From: Sabulibacter ruber
GTDB lineage: Bacteria; Bacteroidota; Bacteroidia; Cytophagales; Hymenobacteraceae
Direction: 5' to 3'
Assembly: GCF_017355955.1 (NCBI RefSeq)
Contig: NZ_JAFFID010000004.1
Location: forward strand, 309,390 to 373,389
DNA length: 64,000 nt
The position numbers were made by a program, and so were the translations under genes. The first letter of the stretch is position 1; each line of letters opens with the position of its first letter. Of this stretch, positions 53,938 to 61,909 are shown in pieces. Under the pieces are notes generated by a model. That model saw nothing but the letters and a program-made list of their open reading frames with translations, was not told the DNA's origin and did not search any database.

Positions 53938-54221
53938 ATGGACTTTACAGATTTCAGGAAAAGCCTTTTCGCACCCGTTCCGCCCACTGGAGCTTCGGTG
54001 TATTTGCAGGCTCTATGGTACGACGCCCAAGGCAAATGGGAAAAGGACACGAACTGATACAGGATGTACCCGACAAGAACGCCTCCTGGATTCACGCCTA
54101 TTTCCACCGTAAAGAAGGTGACCTCTGGAACGCCGATTACTGGTACAACCGGGCAGGTAAGAAAAGACCTTCCGTTTCGCTACAGGAAGAATGGGAAGTG
54201 TTGGTGGAGGCGTTTTTGTAG
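53938..54221 (+). pseudogene. Small hypothetical gene with a -1 frameshift
   Basis: From ATG 53938 the frame encodes MDFTDFRKSLFAPVPPTGAS and ends WYDAQGKWEKDTN, with a stop at 54055. In the -1 frame, right after the same point, the protein continues KGHELIQDVPDKNASWIHAYFHRKEGDLWNADYWYNRAGKK and ends WEVLVEAFL at 54221. Joined, this is a plausible 94-residue cytoplasmic protein. The break is at GGGAAAAGGA (about 54,038-54,047), consistent with loss of one G, or with slippage on AAAAG. The family is unknown to me, though Bacteroidota genomes carry similar short Trp/His-rich proteins. Confidence 0.6.
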
Positions 54222-54267
54222 CGAGAAGTATGAAATTTTAGGAACTGCTGCCTCCCTATGTCTCCCT

Positions 54268-54337
54268 ATGGCGCGGAAGTTACTTCCGTGATTTTCGAAT
54301 CATATGGCACGGAAGTAACTTCCGCGCCATATGATTC
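54268..54337. repeat. Nested, mutually exclusive inverted repeats
   Basis: A 23-bp segment (54268-54290) is perfectly inverted at 54308-54330. Each arm also contains the small palindrome GGAAGT-T/A-ACTTCC, and 54298-54337 is itself an almost perfect 40-bp palindrome (arms AATCATATGGC / GCCATATGATT). One DNA or RNA strand can thus fold in at least two alternative ways. The sequence TCTCCCTATG is repeated directly just before the left arm. Confidence 0.8.
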
Positions 54338-54372
54338 CAAAAAAAGTCAGGTGGGAACTCTTTGTATTTTCT

Positions 54373-54408
54373 GTTCTAAAGCTGTTTTTCCTAAAATAGG
54401 CCTTAAAC
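54373..54408. repeat. Intergenic palindrome, family P (weak)
   Basis: GTTCTAAAGCTGTTTTTC and AAAATAGGCCTTAAAC pair imperfectly around CT. Confidence 0.45.
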
Positions 54409-54467
54409 AAGCAGCCTAACGCATCAAATGTGTTCCGGTTGAAAGCAGACGATTCTTTCTAGTTTTT

Positions 54468-54635
54468 CCTTCGCTCGCCTCTGGCGAGTGTAAGTTATGG
54501 TGCGGCGTCTCGCCGCTATGCTCCTAATCCAGCTACATTTCTGAGCATATCTATCTACTAAAACCCAACCGAGCATTTCTTCCACAGCGGCAAGAGGCCG
54601 CCTGATGACTCACACTCGCCGGAGGCGAGCGAGGG
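54468..54635. repeat. MITE/REPIN-like element, copy 2 (168 bp)
   Basis: Terminal inverted repeats like copy 1 (left from CCTTCGCTCGCCTCTGGCGA, right ending GGAGGCGAGCGAGGG) enclose a longer, unrelated core. The small hairpins are conserved with changed bases: CTCGCC-TCT-GGCGAG, GCGGCG-TCT-CGCCGC and GCGGC-AAGAG-GCCGC. Base-paired changes between copies show that structure, not sequence alone, is kept. Confidence 0.75.
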
Positions 54636-54718
54636 AACAGATAGATGATCAACAGATGTAAACACCCCTCTGCGCTCCCCTCAAGGGGAGAATCAAGAAC
54701 ATAAAGTGAAAATTATTA

Positions 54719-56143
54719 CTAAGGCAACTTACTTACCGCAATTGCCACATCTGTTCTTACGGCGGGCACAATGAAGCAGCAGTAGCCATCCCAGGCCTCG
54801 GTCTGGAATTGTTCGCGTATTTTGCCTTCCTGCGTGTTCCAGGTGGTGATCTGGTAGGTTCCGTCCGCTAGGTTGGGGATGTGAAGTTCTACGTCCAGAG
54901 GGGAAGCGGTTGGGTTCATCAACCGGTTTCTTTGATAGAGAGCATCCTTGCGCAGGAGCCACACCACGGCTTGTTGTTCGTCGCCGCAGCCCATCACCGC
55001 AAAGGCAGGTTCAGAGGCCTTTATTTCCTGGTTCAGGTTCTTGCGTTTGAAGTTTGCCCAGTTAATTAATGGCAGAAAACCGACCATGTTCTTTTGAGCC
55101 ACGCGCATGCCGGGGGTTAACGTGTGTGGATGGCGGTTGGGCCAGCGCATGCCGCCGCCAGCCGCGCCAGAGGCCAGGTGCGCCCATTGAATGTGCCGGA
55201 AATACTCATCGTCAAACTCGGGGGCCAGGGTGTGCTTTTTGTCTTTGAACAGGTGAATGGGGCCGTGTTCGCTGTCAAAGAACGGACGGTTAGCCGGGGC
55301 ATGTTCCAGCGCCTCGCGCACCAGTTCGCCTACTTTGATGGCCGAGTCTACCGTGTTTTTGGGGTAGTCAATGGTTTTAGCGTCGTAGAAATGGGTGCTA
55401 GCAAAGTCCAGCAAGGGGTGCCGGAAAATGGTGTCGGCGGTATCTGGGTTGGTGTACAGGATAGGCCCGAAAATAGAGACCGTTTGCGGGTGAGAGCGGC
55501 CGTACAAACGCATCTCCAGCTCGCGCACGTGGGTGCTTAACTCAGTGGCCGCCGCAGAGAAATTCTCTGAACTGTTGCCCATGTGGGCGGGGTGCATCTC
55601 GTTCCAGAGATCCCAGGCAAACAACACGCCGCTGCCGCCCCAACGCTCTATTACAAACGTGAGTCGGTTTTTGATCACTTCCATGGTGTCACGGCACAGC
55701 AGCCATTGGCCGCGTGCGGCGCAGGGACCGCCCAGCTGTTTGTTGTACGGGTGGTACTTCCACTTGATCCACATCCAGAACGTGTCATAGGGCGTGAGCA
55801 GAATGCGCAGGCCGTACTTGGCGCAGAGGGCAAAGAGATCGTCCCAGAGCTGGACCATTCTGGGGTTGAACGTGCCCGCCGGTTTCTCAAAATAACGGTA
55901 CTGCACCTGAGCGTACTCCAGCATGAGCCGCAGACACGTAACGCCGTGCGCCGATAGGTAGGCCAGGTACTCTTCTACCGCCTGCAGGTTTTTCCGGCGG
56001 AACAGGCCTTCCAGCTCGGGCCAGGTAATGGCATCGTTCTGGCCCACCGGGGTCCAGGGTTGGCCGTCTTCGGTGATGAAGTAGGGAGCATCCGGGGCCA
56101 CCTGAATCCAGGGGAGCGATGCCGGGGTAGTAGCTTGAAGCAT
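54719..56143 (-). CDS. Cellulase/GH5-like family glycoside hydrolase
   Basis: The 474-residue protein has a (beta/alpha)8 barrel with clan GH-A residues: FAWDLWNEMHPAHMG (NE acid/base) and RPFFDSEHGPIHLF (nucleophile Glu). Upstream segments VTCLRLMLEYAQVQYRYFE and LRILLTPYDTFWMW are typical of GH5/mannanase-like barrels. About 110 C-terminal residues form a beta-sandwich. There is no signal peptide at the N-terminus (MLQATTPASLPWIQVAPDAP), so it is probably cytoplasmic and acts on an intracellular oligosaccharide or glycolipid. It lies in the sugar-related region. Confidence 0.8.
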   Translation of the reverse strand: MLQATTPASLPWIQVAPDAPYFITEDGQPWTPVGQNDAITWPELEGLFRRKNLQAVEEYLAYLSAHGVTCLRLMLEYAQVQYRYFEKPAGTFNPRMVQLWDDLFALCAKYGLRILLTPYDTFWMWIKWKYHPYNKQLGGPCAARGQWLLCRDTMEVIKNRLTFVIERWGGSGVLFAWDLWNEMHPAHMGNSSENFSAAATELSTHVRELEMRLYGRSHPQTVSIFGPILYTNPDTADTIFRHPLLDFASTHFYDAKTIDYPKNTVDSAIKVGELVREALEHAPANRPFFDSEHGPIHLFKDKKHTLAPEFDDEYFRHIQWAHLASGAAGGGMRWPNRHPHTLTPGMRVAQKNMVGFLPLINWANFKRKNLNQEIKASEPAFAVMGCGDEQQAVVWLLRKDALYQRNRLMNPTASPLDVELHIPNLADGTYQITTWNTQEGKIREQFQTEAWDGYCCFIVPAVRTDVAIAVSKLP

Positions 56144-56203
56144 AAAATGCCGACGTGTTGATTGAAAGGAGACGTACGGGACGTTTCTGGGTTTGGTAAG
56201 CGA

Positions 56204-56248
56204 GTTGTTTTCTGGCCGGTTTTGCTAAATCCAGCCGAAAAGAGCAAC
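56204..56248. repeat. Intergenic palindrome, family P (diverged)
   Basis: GTTGTTTTCTGGCCGG and CCAGCCGAAAAGAGCAAC pair with a bulge. Confidence 0.5.
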
Positions 56249-56284
56249 CGCCTTCTCTACAGCCCTGAAGGGAATTAACGCAAG

Positions 56285-56872
56285 TTAGAAAAGCAGCTCG
56301 GTCACCGCAAAGGAAACCGCCGAGACCACAAAGCCCACAATGAAAAAGATATAGGCAAACCGCAGGCTGGTGTATTTCTTCTGCAGCACCACGCCCAGGT
56401 GGTAATTGTCTTTGATCATGCTGGCGTACAAGGTTTTAGGATCAGCAATCAGTTCCATGATCTGCCCCTCGTACTCCAGCAGGCTCATGCTGTGGAAATC
56501 CCCGAAGAACATAAGGTTGAGTTTGTCTTTGGTAGGATGCTGCACAGCGGGTTTGTCTCGTTTGATGCGCGGCATGGTCACCAGAATGGCTAGGACCATG
56601 GTGCTCAGAGAGGTAAGCAGAAAAAGAATGCCGGGCACAATCAGCTCGGGCTCCGTGTCAATTTTCCGGAACAGCACCGTAAACAGAACCGAGACAATGA
56701 TGGAGTTGATGGTGAGCAGGATGTGGGCTTTGTTGTCGGCCATGTCACTGAGGCGCATCTGGTTGGCCGCCGTAATCCGGAACAAGGTATCTGCCCCGCG
56801 CCTTGATTTCAATGATTTGTCTTTCTTCGTTTTGCCTTCTTCAGGGGCCAGGCCCTCGGTCACTTCCGCCAT
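56285..56872 (-). CDS. Pycsar-effector-like (PycTM, former DUF5706) membrane protein
   Basis: The 195-residue protein matches the PycTM/DUF5706 pattern: RITAANQMRLSDMADNKAHILLTINSIIVSVLF, then two membrane helices (about 49-70 and 76-101), a soluble middle (LNLMFFGDFHSMSLLEYEGQIMELIADPKTLYASMIKDNYHLGVVLQKKY) and a C-terminal helix pair (LRFAYIFFIVGFVVSAVSFAV). In Pycsar anti-phage systems, PycTM proteins respond to cCMP/cUMP by membrane damage. No PycC cyclase is visible nearby, so this is either an orphan effector or a housekeeping homologue; N-terminal residues 1-30 are Lys/Arg-rich. Leftward unit. Confidence 0.82.
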   Translation of the reverse strand: MAEVTEGLAPEEGKTKKDKSLKSRRGADTLFRITAANQMRLSDMADNKAHILLTINSIIVSVLFTVLFRKIDTEPELIVPGILFLLTSLSTMVLAILVTMPRIKRDKPAVQHPTKDKLNLMFFGDFHSMSLLEYEGQIMELIADPKTLYASMIKDNYHLGVVLQKKYTSLRFAYIFFIVGFVVSAVSFAVTELLF

Positions 56873-56983
56873 CTCGCTGCTGGGGTTAAGGATAATTGGG
56901 GATGAGTTTTTGCGGGTTCTACGGTAACCGGCACCGGAAAGGTTACTGCCCTAAATTTCCCTTCTAACGTAGGCAGGCGTTTA

Positions 56984-57030
56984 GCTGGGGCGGTTTTCCC
57001 CTTTCTGGAGAATTTTACCCCTAAAACAGC
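56984..57030. repeat. Intergenic palindrome, family P
   Basis: GCTGGGGCGGTTTTC pairs with GAATTTTACCCCTAAAACAGC with offset; it lies just downstream of the Nudix stop codon. Confidence 0.55.
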
Positions 57031-57045
57031 ATTCTGTTGCTGACC

Positions 57046-57603
57046 CTAAAGTTGCCCCAGGTAACGCAAGGCCAGAAAGCACAGACAAACCGAGCCCGAA
57101 ACGCAGATTTCGCCGCTCAGGATTTTAGGCATCACCTGGTCCAGCGGTACGGATACTACTTCAATGTCTTCGGTGATGTCCAGTACCTGTTTTTGCTCAA
57201 TGCGCACGTTCTGGGCCAGAAACAGGTGCAGCCGGTTGGTGTCTTTGGCCGGGTTGTCATGGATGACGGCCATGGGAATGAGCGGCTGGGTAGTGACCGC
57301 CCCGGTTTCCTCTACCAGTTCGCGCGCGGCGGCGTCTTCGGCTTTTTCCTCGGCGGGGAAGAAGGAACCGGCTGGTAATTCCAGGAAGATCTTGCCGGCG
57401 GCGTGCTTGTACTGGCGCACGAAAATAACATCGTTCTGCTCGGTTAAGGGGAAAACGTAGGCCCCATCGGGGCGTTCGCTCACGAAGAAGTCATCTACCA
57501 CGTGGCCGTTGGGCAGTTCCACCTCATCGCGGCGCAGGGTGTACCATTTGTGTTTGAAGGCGATCTGGGAACGGAGTAACTTCCAGGGGCGGGGAGTAGG
57601 CAT
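57046..57603 (-). CDS. Nudix hydrolase (ADP-ribose pyrophosphatase-like)
   Basis: The 185-residue protein contains a Nudix box in ELPAGSFFPAEEKAEDAAARELVEETGAV (GX5EX7REUXEEXGU form) preceded by the ELPAG of ADP-ribose pyrophosphatases. It hydrolyses a nucleoside diphosphate linked to another moiety in the cytoplasm, probably ADP-ribose or an NDP-sugar. I chose the ATG at 57603 (MPTPRPWKLL) because the earlier start at 57654 lies inside a palindrome and adds a residue stretch unlike the family. Confidence 0.9.
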   Translation of the reverse strand: MPTPRPWKLLRSQIAFKHKWYTLRRDEVELPNGHVVDDFFVSERPDGAYVFPLTEQNDVIFVRQYKHAAGKIFLELPAGSFFPAEEKAEDAAARELVEETGAVTTQPLIPMAVIHDNPAKDTNRLHLFLAQNVRIEQKQVLDITEDIEVVSVPLDQVMPKILSGEICVSGSVCLCFLALRYLGQL

Positions 57604-57626
57604 GACTGTAAACGTAATTAAAAACA

Positions 57627-57680
57627 AATATGCTCGTTTCTGGCTTCTTTTCAAGAAAATGAGCCAGAAACGAGCATATT
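57627..57680. repeat. Intergenic palindrome, family P (26-bp arms)
   Basis: The 26-bp arms 57627-57652 and 57655-57680 (AATATGCTCGTTTCTGGCTT... form) differ at two positions only. It lies between the Nudix gene and the methyltransferase stop. The outer sequence AATATGCTC is unique to this copy. Confidence 0.88.
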
Positions 57681-57692
57681 TTCTGTAAAAGA

Positions 57693-58508
57693 TTAGCGGG
57701 TGAGGGTGCGGTTTTTTCCTTCTACTTTGGCGGCTACGGCCTCTTGCCAGGCCTGCCCGGTGGCCGACAACAGCTCTGAGCTGTTCCAGGTGTGGGTGCT
57801 GTTCTGGTTGTTGGGGTCTGGCTCGCAGAGGTAAATTTCGTGGTCGGGTTTCTGGGTCACTTTGAGTCCGCAGGAGCGCAGCATGGCCTCAATGCAGGCG
57901 TGGTTGGGCGCCCACCAGTTGGTGACATCGCCGGCCAGTTTGTTTTCAATAAACGCCATCTTGGGGTAGCCTTGCTCCAGCATGACCTCGCGCTCGTTGA
58001 ACTCAATATCGTTCGGGATATCGGCTACTTCCTCGCCGGGCATGGTAAGGGTCTGGAACACCATCAGGCGCGTCACTTTCTGCGACAGGATGTCCAGCGA
58101 GAGCAGCGGATAGCGCAGGTGGTACATCACGCCCATGTACCAGATAAGATCAAATTTCTCCTGCAGGTGGGCCACGTCATAGACCTGCATCTGCCGGAAT
58201 TCTACTTTGTCATCCAGACCGAACTGTTCGGCTACCCACTGCGCCTGGCGCAGGTAGTGCGGGTCTACGTCAATGCCCAGCACGGTAGCGCCGCGTTTGG
58301 CCAGTTCCATGGTGTAAAAGCCGGCGTTGCAGCCCACATCCAGCACGCGCCAGCCGTTCAGATCCTGCGGAATATGATGTTGGATGTGTTGCCACTTAAA
58401 GGATGGAAAATCGCCTAAACTGTGGTTAGGGGCAGTTTGGGTACCGTCTGGTAAGTGCAGGTTATGAAACCAGGGGCCGAGGGAGGCAATTTCCTGTGTT
58501 AGGTCCAT
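57693..58508 (-). CDS. SAM-dependent methyltransferase, CmoB-like / TIGR04290-like
   Basis: The 271-residue Rossmann methyltransferase has motif I WRVLDVGCNAGFYTMELAKRGATVLGIDVD, then FDLIWYMGVMYHLRYPLLSLDIL (motif IV) and the C-terminal WWAPNHACIEAMLRSCGLKV. The N-terminus GPWFHNLHLPDGTQTAPNHSLGDFPSFKWQHIQ resembles TIGR04290 proteins that accompany glycan cassettes with glycosidases and glycosyltransferases. It is likely O-methylation of a sugar or a related small molecule; tRNA modification (CmoB) is less likely given the neighbours. Confidence 0.82.
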   Translation of the reverse strand: MDLTQEIASLGPWFHNLHLPDGTQTAPNHSLGDFPSFKWQHIQHHIPQDLNGWRVLDVGCNAGFYTMELAKRGATVLGIDVDPHYLRQAQWVAEQFGLDDKVEFRQMQVYDVAHLQEKFDLIWYMGVMYHLRYPLLSLDILSQKVTRLMVFQTLTMPGEEVADIPNDIEFNEREVMLEQGYPKMAFIENKLAGDVTNWWAPNHACIEAMLRSCGLKVTQKPDHEIYLCEPDPNNQNSTHTWNSSELLSATGQAWQEAVAAKVEGKNRTLTR

Positions 58509-58649
58509 ATGGGTAGGTTGGGTTAGAAAGTGTACTCAACCGCTTTTACGGAAAACAGGATAGTAAAAGTTATATGTTTGTGCTTTAGGGCGTAAGCGGC
58601 GGGCGGTTTTCTCCTGTTTTAAGGAAAGTAGCCCCAAAAAGATTGGCCT

Positions 58650-59306
58650 TTACTTTTTAAGCACGATGTCGCGGGTGCCAGTCCAGGTGTTTTGCTTGTT
58701 TTTCCTGATATCTACAATACCGGTGCCGCCCACGTCTGGGATAGTGGCCAGGTACTGTTGGGTGACCAGCGGATCATCTTTGAAGACAAAATCAGAGATG
58801 TAAACGGCTGGCTTACCCTCTGGCCGGAGCGCCGCGTGGATGTGCGCCGGCATGGTATTGCTGGGGTAAGGGGCCGGCCTGATGGACCGGATCTCATAGC
58901 GGCCGTTTTGGTCTGTTTTGCACCAGCCGTGCAGGTGCCCGTGCCACTTCTGTACCCCGGTCTCAGTGCCCTTTTTGGTGTAATGCCCGGTATGGTCGGT
59001 TTGGTAGGCGTACATCACCACGTTTTGGTAAGGCGTTTTCCCATCGGGCTGGTAGACGGTGCCGCTAAGTACCAATCGCTCGCCCGGTTCCTGCAACTCG
59101 GCCATGGTCATGGTGCTGGTTAGCGGTTGAGGCATGTTGCGGAAACAGCAGTCAATGGGTGCATCCGGGTCATCACACGCTTGGTCTGTAAGTTGGGTAC
59201 TGGTTTGGAGCTGATGGGTGGGTGCTTGCACAGGAGAACTTCCGCACCCCCGTAGAAGGGTGAACAAGCCGAGGCTAGCCATTGCTATGTACGCCTGCGT
59301 AGTCAT
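58650..59306 (-). CDS. Intradiol dioxygenase-like lipoprotein
   Basis: The 218-residue protein has a short signal (SLGLFTLLRGC, lipobox) and a beta-sandwich core like protocatechuate 3,4-dioxygenase. LVLSGTVYQPDGKTPYQNVVMYAYQTDHTGHY carries a ligand Tyr and His, and MPAHIHAAL carries the iron His pair. Many secreted Bacteroidota members exist whose substrate is unknown. Catechol cleavage is therefore not claimed. Confidence 0.82.
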   Translation of the reverse strand: MTTQAYIAMASLGLFTLLRGCGSSPVQAPTHQLQTSTQLTDQACDDPDAPIDCCFRNMPQPLTSTMTMAELQEPGERLVLSGTVYQPDGKTPYQNVVMYAYQTDHTGHYTKKGTETGVQKWHGHLHGWCKTDQNGRYEIRSIRPAPYPSNTMPAHIHAALRPEGKPAVYISDFVFKDDPLVTQQYLATIPDVGGTGIVDIRKNKQNTWTGTRDIVLKK

Positions 59307-59648
59307 TGCTACCTACTTTCTCTTCCATTATCTTATACGATTTACAGCATAAAATATCCAATGCTGAGGTCCTGTTTGAAGGGTTTTTGGTGGCAAATTC
59401 AGAGATTCTGGCAAAAGTGTACCGCAGTGATATTTTGTTTCTGTTTCTAAGAATTTAGGCTTAAAATAGAGTTATATTCTGGTGAATTACCTGCATAAGC
59501 TTGCTATAGGACACTCATTATCCCGGCAAAAAATCTGTTAACTACTGCTAATCTCTTAACTACTGTTACCTGTAAGTGCTGACATTTTCATTAGATTACT
59601 AGTCCTAAGAATGGCTATTCGGTAGCAGTGCTATACCTAAACAGAGAA
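59307..59648. other. Intergenic gap before small lipoprotein
   Basis: About 340 bp; only a weak family-P half palindrome near 59,430-59,470 is seen. No gene or clear promoter. Confidence 0.4.
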
Positions 59649-59849
59649 ATGAAATTTACCTGTCTTCTTTTACTAGCACTTGCCTTTTGCGTGAGTTGCC
59701 AGCAAAGTCACTATGGAAGCAGGCCAGAGCTAAACGATACCTTCGCTGAGCCGTTTGATCTCTCGCTTTTGGCTTTACAATACCTCACCTGTGATACCGG
59801 CAAGGAAATAGAGAAGTATGTAATTGAATTGGAGAGGATTGTAAATTAG
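59649..59849 (+). CDS. Small lipoprotein (66 residues)
   Basis: It starts at the ATG giving MKFTCLLLLALAFCVSC, a compact lipoprotein signal with Cys17; an upstream ATG adds seven residues that disrupt it. The mature part is short (QQSHYGSRPELNDTFAEPFDLSLLALQYLTCDTGKEIEKYVIELERIVN) with one extra cysteine. No homologous family is known to me. It is probably envelope-located. Confidence 0.6.
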   Translation: MKFTCLLLLALAFCVSCQQSHYGSRPELNDTFAEPFDLSLLALQYLTCDTGKEIEKYVIELERIVN

Positions 59850-60029
59850 CGTGCTCGTGTAAATCCCGGATAAGCAACAGTTATTCCTGATCGATAAAAT
59901 CATACTCTCTGATGATAAATCAAGAAAAGGAGAATAGCTTGCCCTTGTTAATTCCATAGAAAGGTCTTCTGGAAAGAAGAGGAGATTGCCCAATTAACCA
60001 ACCGTTAGAACCAACAAAATCCAAATCAG

Positions 60030-60467
60030 ATGAGATCGTTCATAGCAATTCTTTTTCTCTTCTTTGCCCTGGATGGATTGGGGCAAGAAGTACCAATGCA
60101 CACAGACTGGGGGAAAGCGAAAGAGTTGGCTGCCAGGGAGCAGAAAAACATCCTGATTGTGCTAACCGGAAGCGAATGGTGCAGCCCATGTAAAAAGATG
60201 GATAAAGATGTGTTCGCCCATCCGCAGTTCCAGAAATACGCGAAGGATCATCTGGTAGTCTTTCTGGTAGACCTACCCAAAAATTTAGTGATGAATTCGG
60301 TCACGTATAAAAATTACGAACAGTTCAAAAGTAGGTACCAGGCCTCTGCGCTGCCTTCCCTTATTCTCACGAGCTCAGATGGTAAAAAAATCAGACTGCT
60401 GAACGGGAAGATGTTCCGGCTTGAAAACGTGATGGCGCAGCTCCAATCTAACCCTGCAGGCTCATGA
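60030..60467 (+). CDS. Exported thioredoxin-like protein (WCSPC)
   Basis: The 145-residue protein has a signal peptide (ending DGLGQ) and a thioredoxin fold: LIVLTGSEWCSPCKKMDKDVFAHPQF with active site WCSPC, and the cis-Pro loop SALPSLILT. It is probably periplasmic and reduces or isomerises disulfides. Its stop overlaps the start of the next thioredoxin-like gene by 4 bp, so the two are coupled. Confidence 0.88.
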   Translation: MRSFIAILFLFFALDGLGQEVPMHTDWGKAKELAAREQKNILIVLTGSEWCSPCKKMDKDVFAHPQFQKYAKDHLVVFLVDLPKNLVMNSVTYKNYEQFKSRYQASALPSLILTSSDGKKIRLLNGKMFRLENVMAQLQSNPAGS

Positions 60468-60982
60468 AAGTAGCCATGCTGTTTCTGCTGCTCTTGTTTG
60501 CGGTGCCTAAATCTTTGGTAGCCCAATCTGACTTGTTGAAAGCCCAGCATGACCTCATCGGGACCAGAGTGGATGCACTCAGTTTTACAGATTTTCTGCA
60601 AAATGAGCCAACAAATAAAGATTTTACCCCCAAGTTTAAAGTTCTGGAATTTTGGGCGACATGGTGCAAACCCTGCCTGAAAGCGGTGCCGCACTTAAAC
60701 AGTCTTCAGAGGAAATTCAGAGACCAGAACATCATTTTCTTGTCGGTTACTTACCAAAACCCCGAAGAGACGGAGAAAGTACTTGAAAAAATTAGGTTTG
60801 AAACGGTAGTAGTAAGTGACCGGACAAAGGCTGTGCACAAGAAGTTGAAAGTAGAACACAACGGCTATATGCCCCTGCCAAGGACAGTCCTGATAGACAA
60901 TGAAAACAGAATTGTTTGGTATGGCTCTCCCAAAGAACTGACCGAAGAGGTGCTACGGAGGTTTATTGGGGGAAAACTCTGA
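60464..60982 (+). CDS. TlpA-like exported thioredoxin (WCKPC)
   Basis: The 172-residue protein has a signal peptide (ending LVAQ) and a TlpA/ResA-like fold: FKVLEFWATWCKPCLKAVPHLNSLQRKF with active site WCKPC, cis-Pro in LPRTVLIDNENRIVWYG. It likely transfers electrons in the periplasm, perhaps with the preceding protein, to which it is translationally coupled. Confidence 0.9.
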   Translation: MKVAMLFLLLLFAVPKSLVAQSDLLKAQHDLIGTRVDALSFTDFLQNEPTNKDFTPKFKVLEFWATWCKPCLKAVPHLNSLQRKFRDQNIIFLSVTYQNPEETEKVLEKIRFETVVVSDRTKAVHKKLKVEHNGYMPLPRTVLIDNENRIVWYGSPKELTEEVLRRFIGGKL

Positions 60983-61118
60983 TGGACGCAGAGCGATTTA
61001 TGGCCTGTTTTACTTAAAACCTGGAGAAACTACGTGCTTCAACTTATCGTGTAAACCTCAGCCTAACGCCACAGCCTTGTACATGATTTCTGTAAAACCT
61101 TAGGCAACATCAGGAAAG

Positions 61119-61757
61119 ATGGAATCCATTCAGAGAAAGGTGGTTATAGCATCGCCGTTGTTGATTATTGCTGCCAATTTCGGGGCCGCATTCGTGTTCG
61201 GTGGTGTTATGGGCAAGTGGGCCTTCCTGCCCATGATCCTGATTGGCTGGGCGCTCTGGCTGTTCTTTATAGCAAAGTTTGGGGGAGCTTCCTCCACCAG
61301 GAAATGGCTCCAGAAACCTACTGGGGCTTTGGGGTGGAATGTATTTGCCGTTGTGGTTGGCTTAATTCCGTTGCCCCTTTTCCTGTTCCATGCAGACACC
61401 TTAGCGAGTTGGCAGATTTGGGTACCCTGGATTGTATTGGCCTTGATCAACCCCTGGGTTGAAGAGTTTTACTGGCGTGGCCTTCTACTGGATGCCACCG
61501 AGCATTGGACTGGTTGGGTGGCTGTGCTCTACACCAGCCTGGCATTTTCCCTCAACCACGCCGCCTTCGGGATTAATTCTGAACTGAATAGTGGGTTTGA
61601 AATAATAGGCTCCACCTTTCTGATGGGAGTGGTTTGGGCCATTGTCTATAAGAAAACGAAGAGCCTGCGCTGGACCATAGTCGCTCATTTCCTGGTTGAC
61701 TTCTTAGGCCTGTCGGTACCCGCATTTTTAGATTTGTGGCAAAAGGGAACCTGGTAA
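61119..61757 (+). CDS. CPBP-family intramembrane metalloprotease (CAAX/Abi)
   Basis: The 212-residue membrane protein has about six helices. The conserved motifs are NPWVEEFYWRGLLLD (EExxxR), SLAFSLNHAAFG (His) and WTIVAHFLVDFLGL (His/Asp). The family includes CAAX prenyl proteases and bacteriocin self-immunity proteins; the substrate here is unknown. It lies 136 bp after the thioredoxin pair on the same strand and may be separately transcribed. Confidence 0.9.
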   Translation: MESIQRKVVIASPLLIIAANFGAAFVFGGVMGKWAFLPMILIGWALWLFFIAKFGGASSTRKWLQKPTGALGWNVFAVVVGLIPLPLFLFHADTLASWQIWVPWIVLALINPWVEEFYWRGLLLDATEHWTGWVAVLYTSLAFSLNHAAFGINSELNSGFEIIGSTFLMGVVWAIVYKKTKSLRWTIVAHFLVDFLGLSVPAFLDLWQKGTW

Positions 61758-61837
61758 ATCCTGTAGGTGAAGAACTACGCTATCGTGCATCTGCATCAGC
61801 TGCACGCAATAGGAACCTAATCAATTTGCCAGAAAAA

Positions 61838-61892
61838 GGAGAGAGCCGGATTCGCTTAGCTGCTATGATACAGATAGGCTAACCCGGCTCCC
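61838..61892 (-). terminator. Hairpin after DUF1080 gene
   Basis: GAGAGCCGG and CCCGGCTC, with further pairing TTAGC/GCTAA inside, form an interrupted stem just downstream of the leftward gene ending at 61910. Confidence 0.55.
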
Positions 61893-61909
61893 CAGATTTT
61901 CAGAAGAAC

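Noticed and set aside
50028..54647. TAGATG near both outer ends of the two MITE-like copies as a target duplication
   Set aside because: The motif is short, at unequal distance from the element ends, and likely coincidental.
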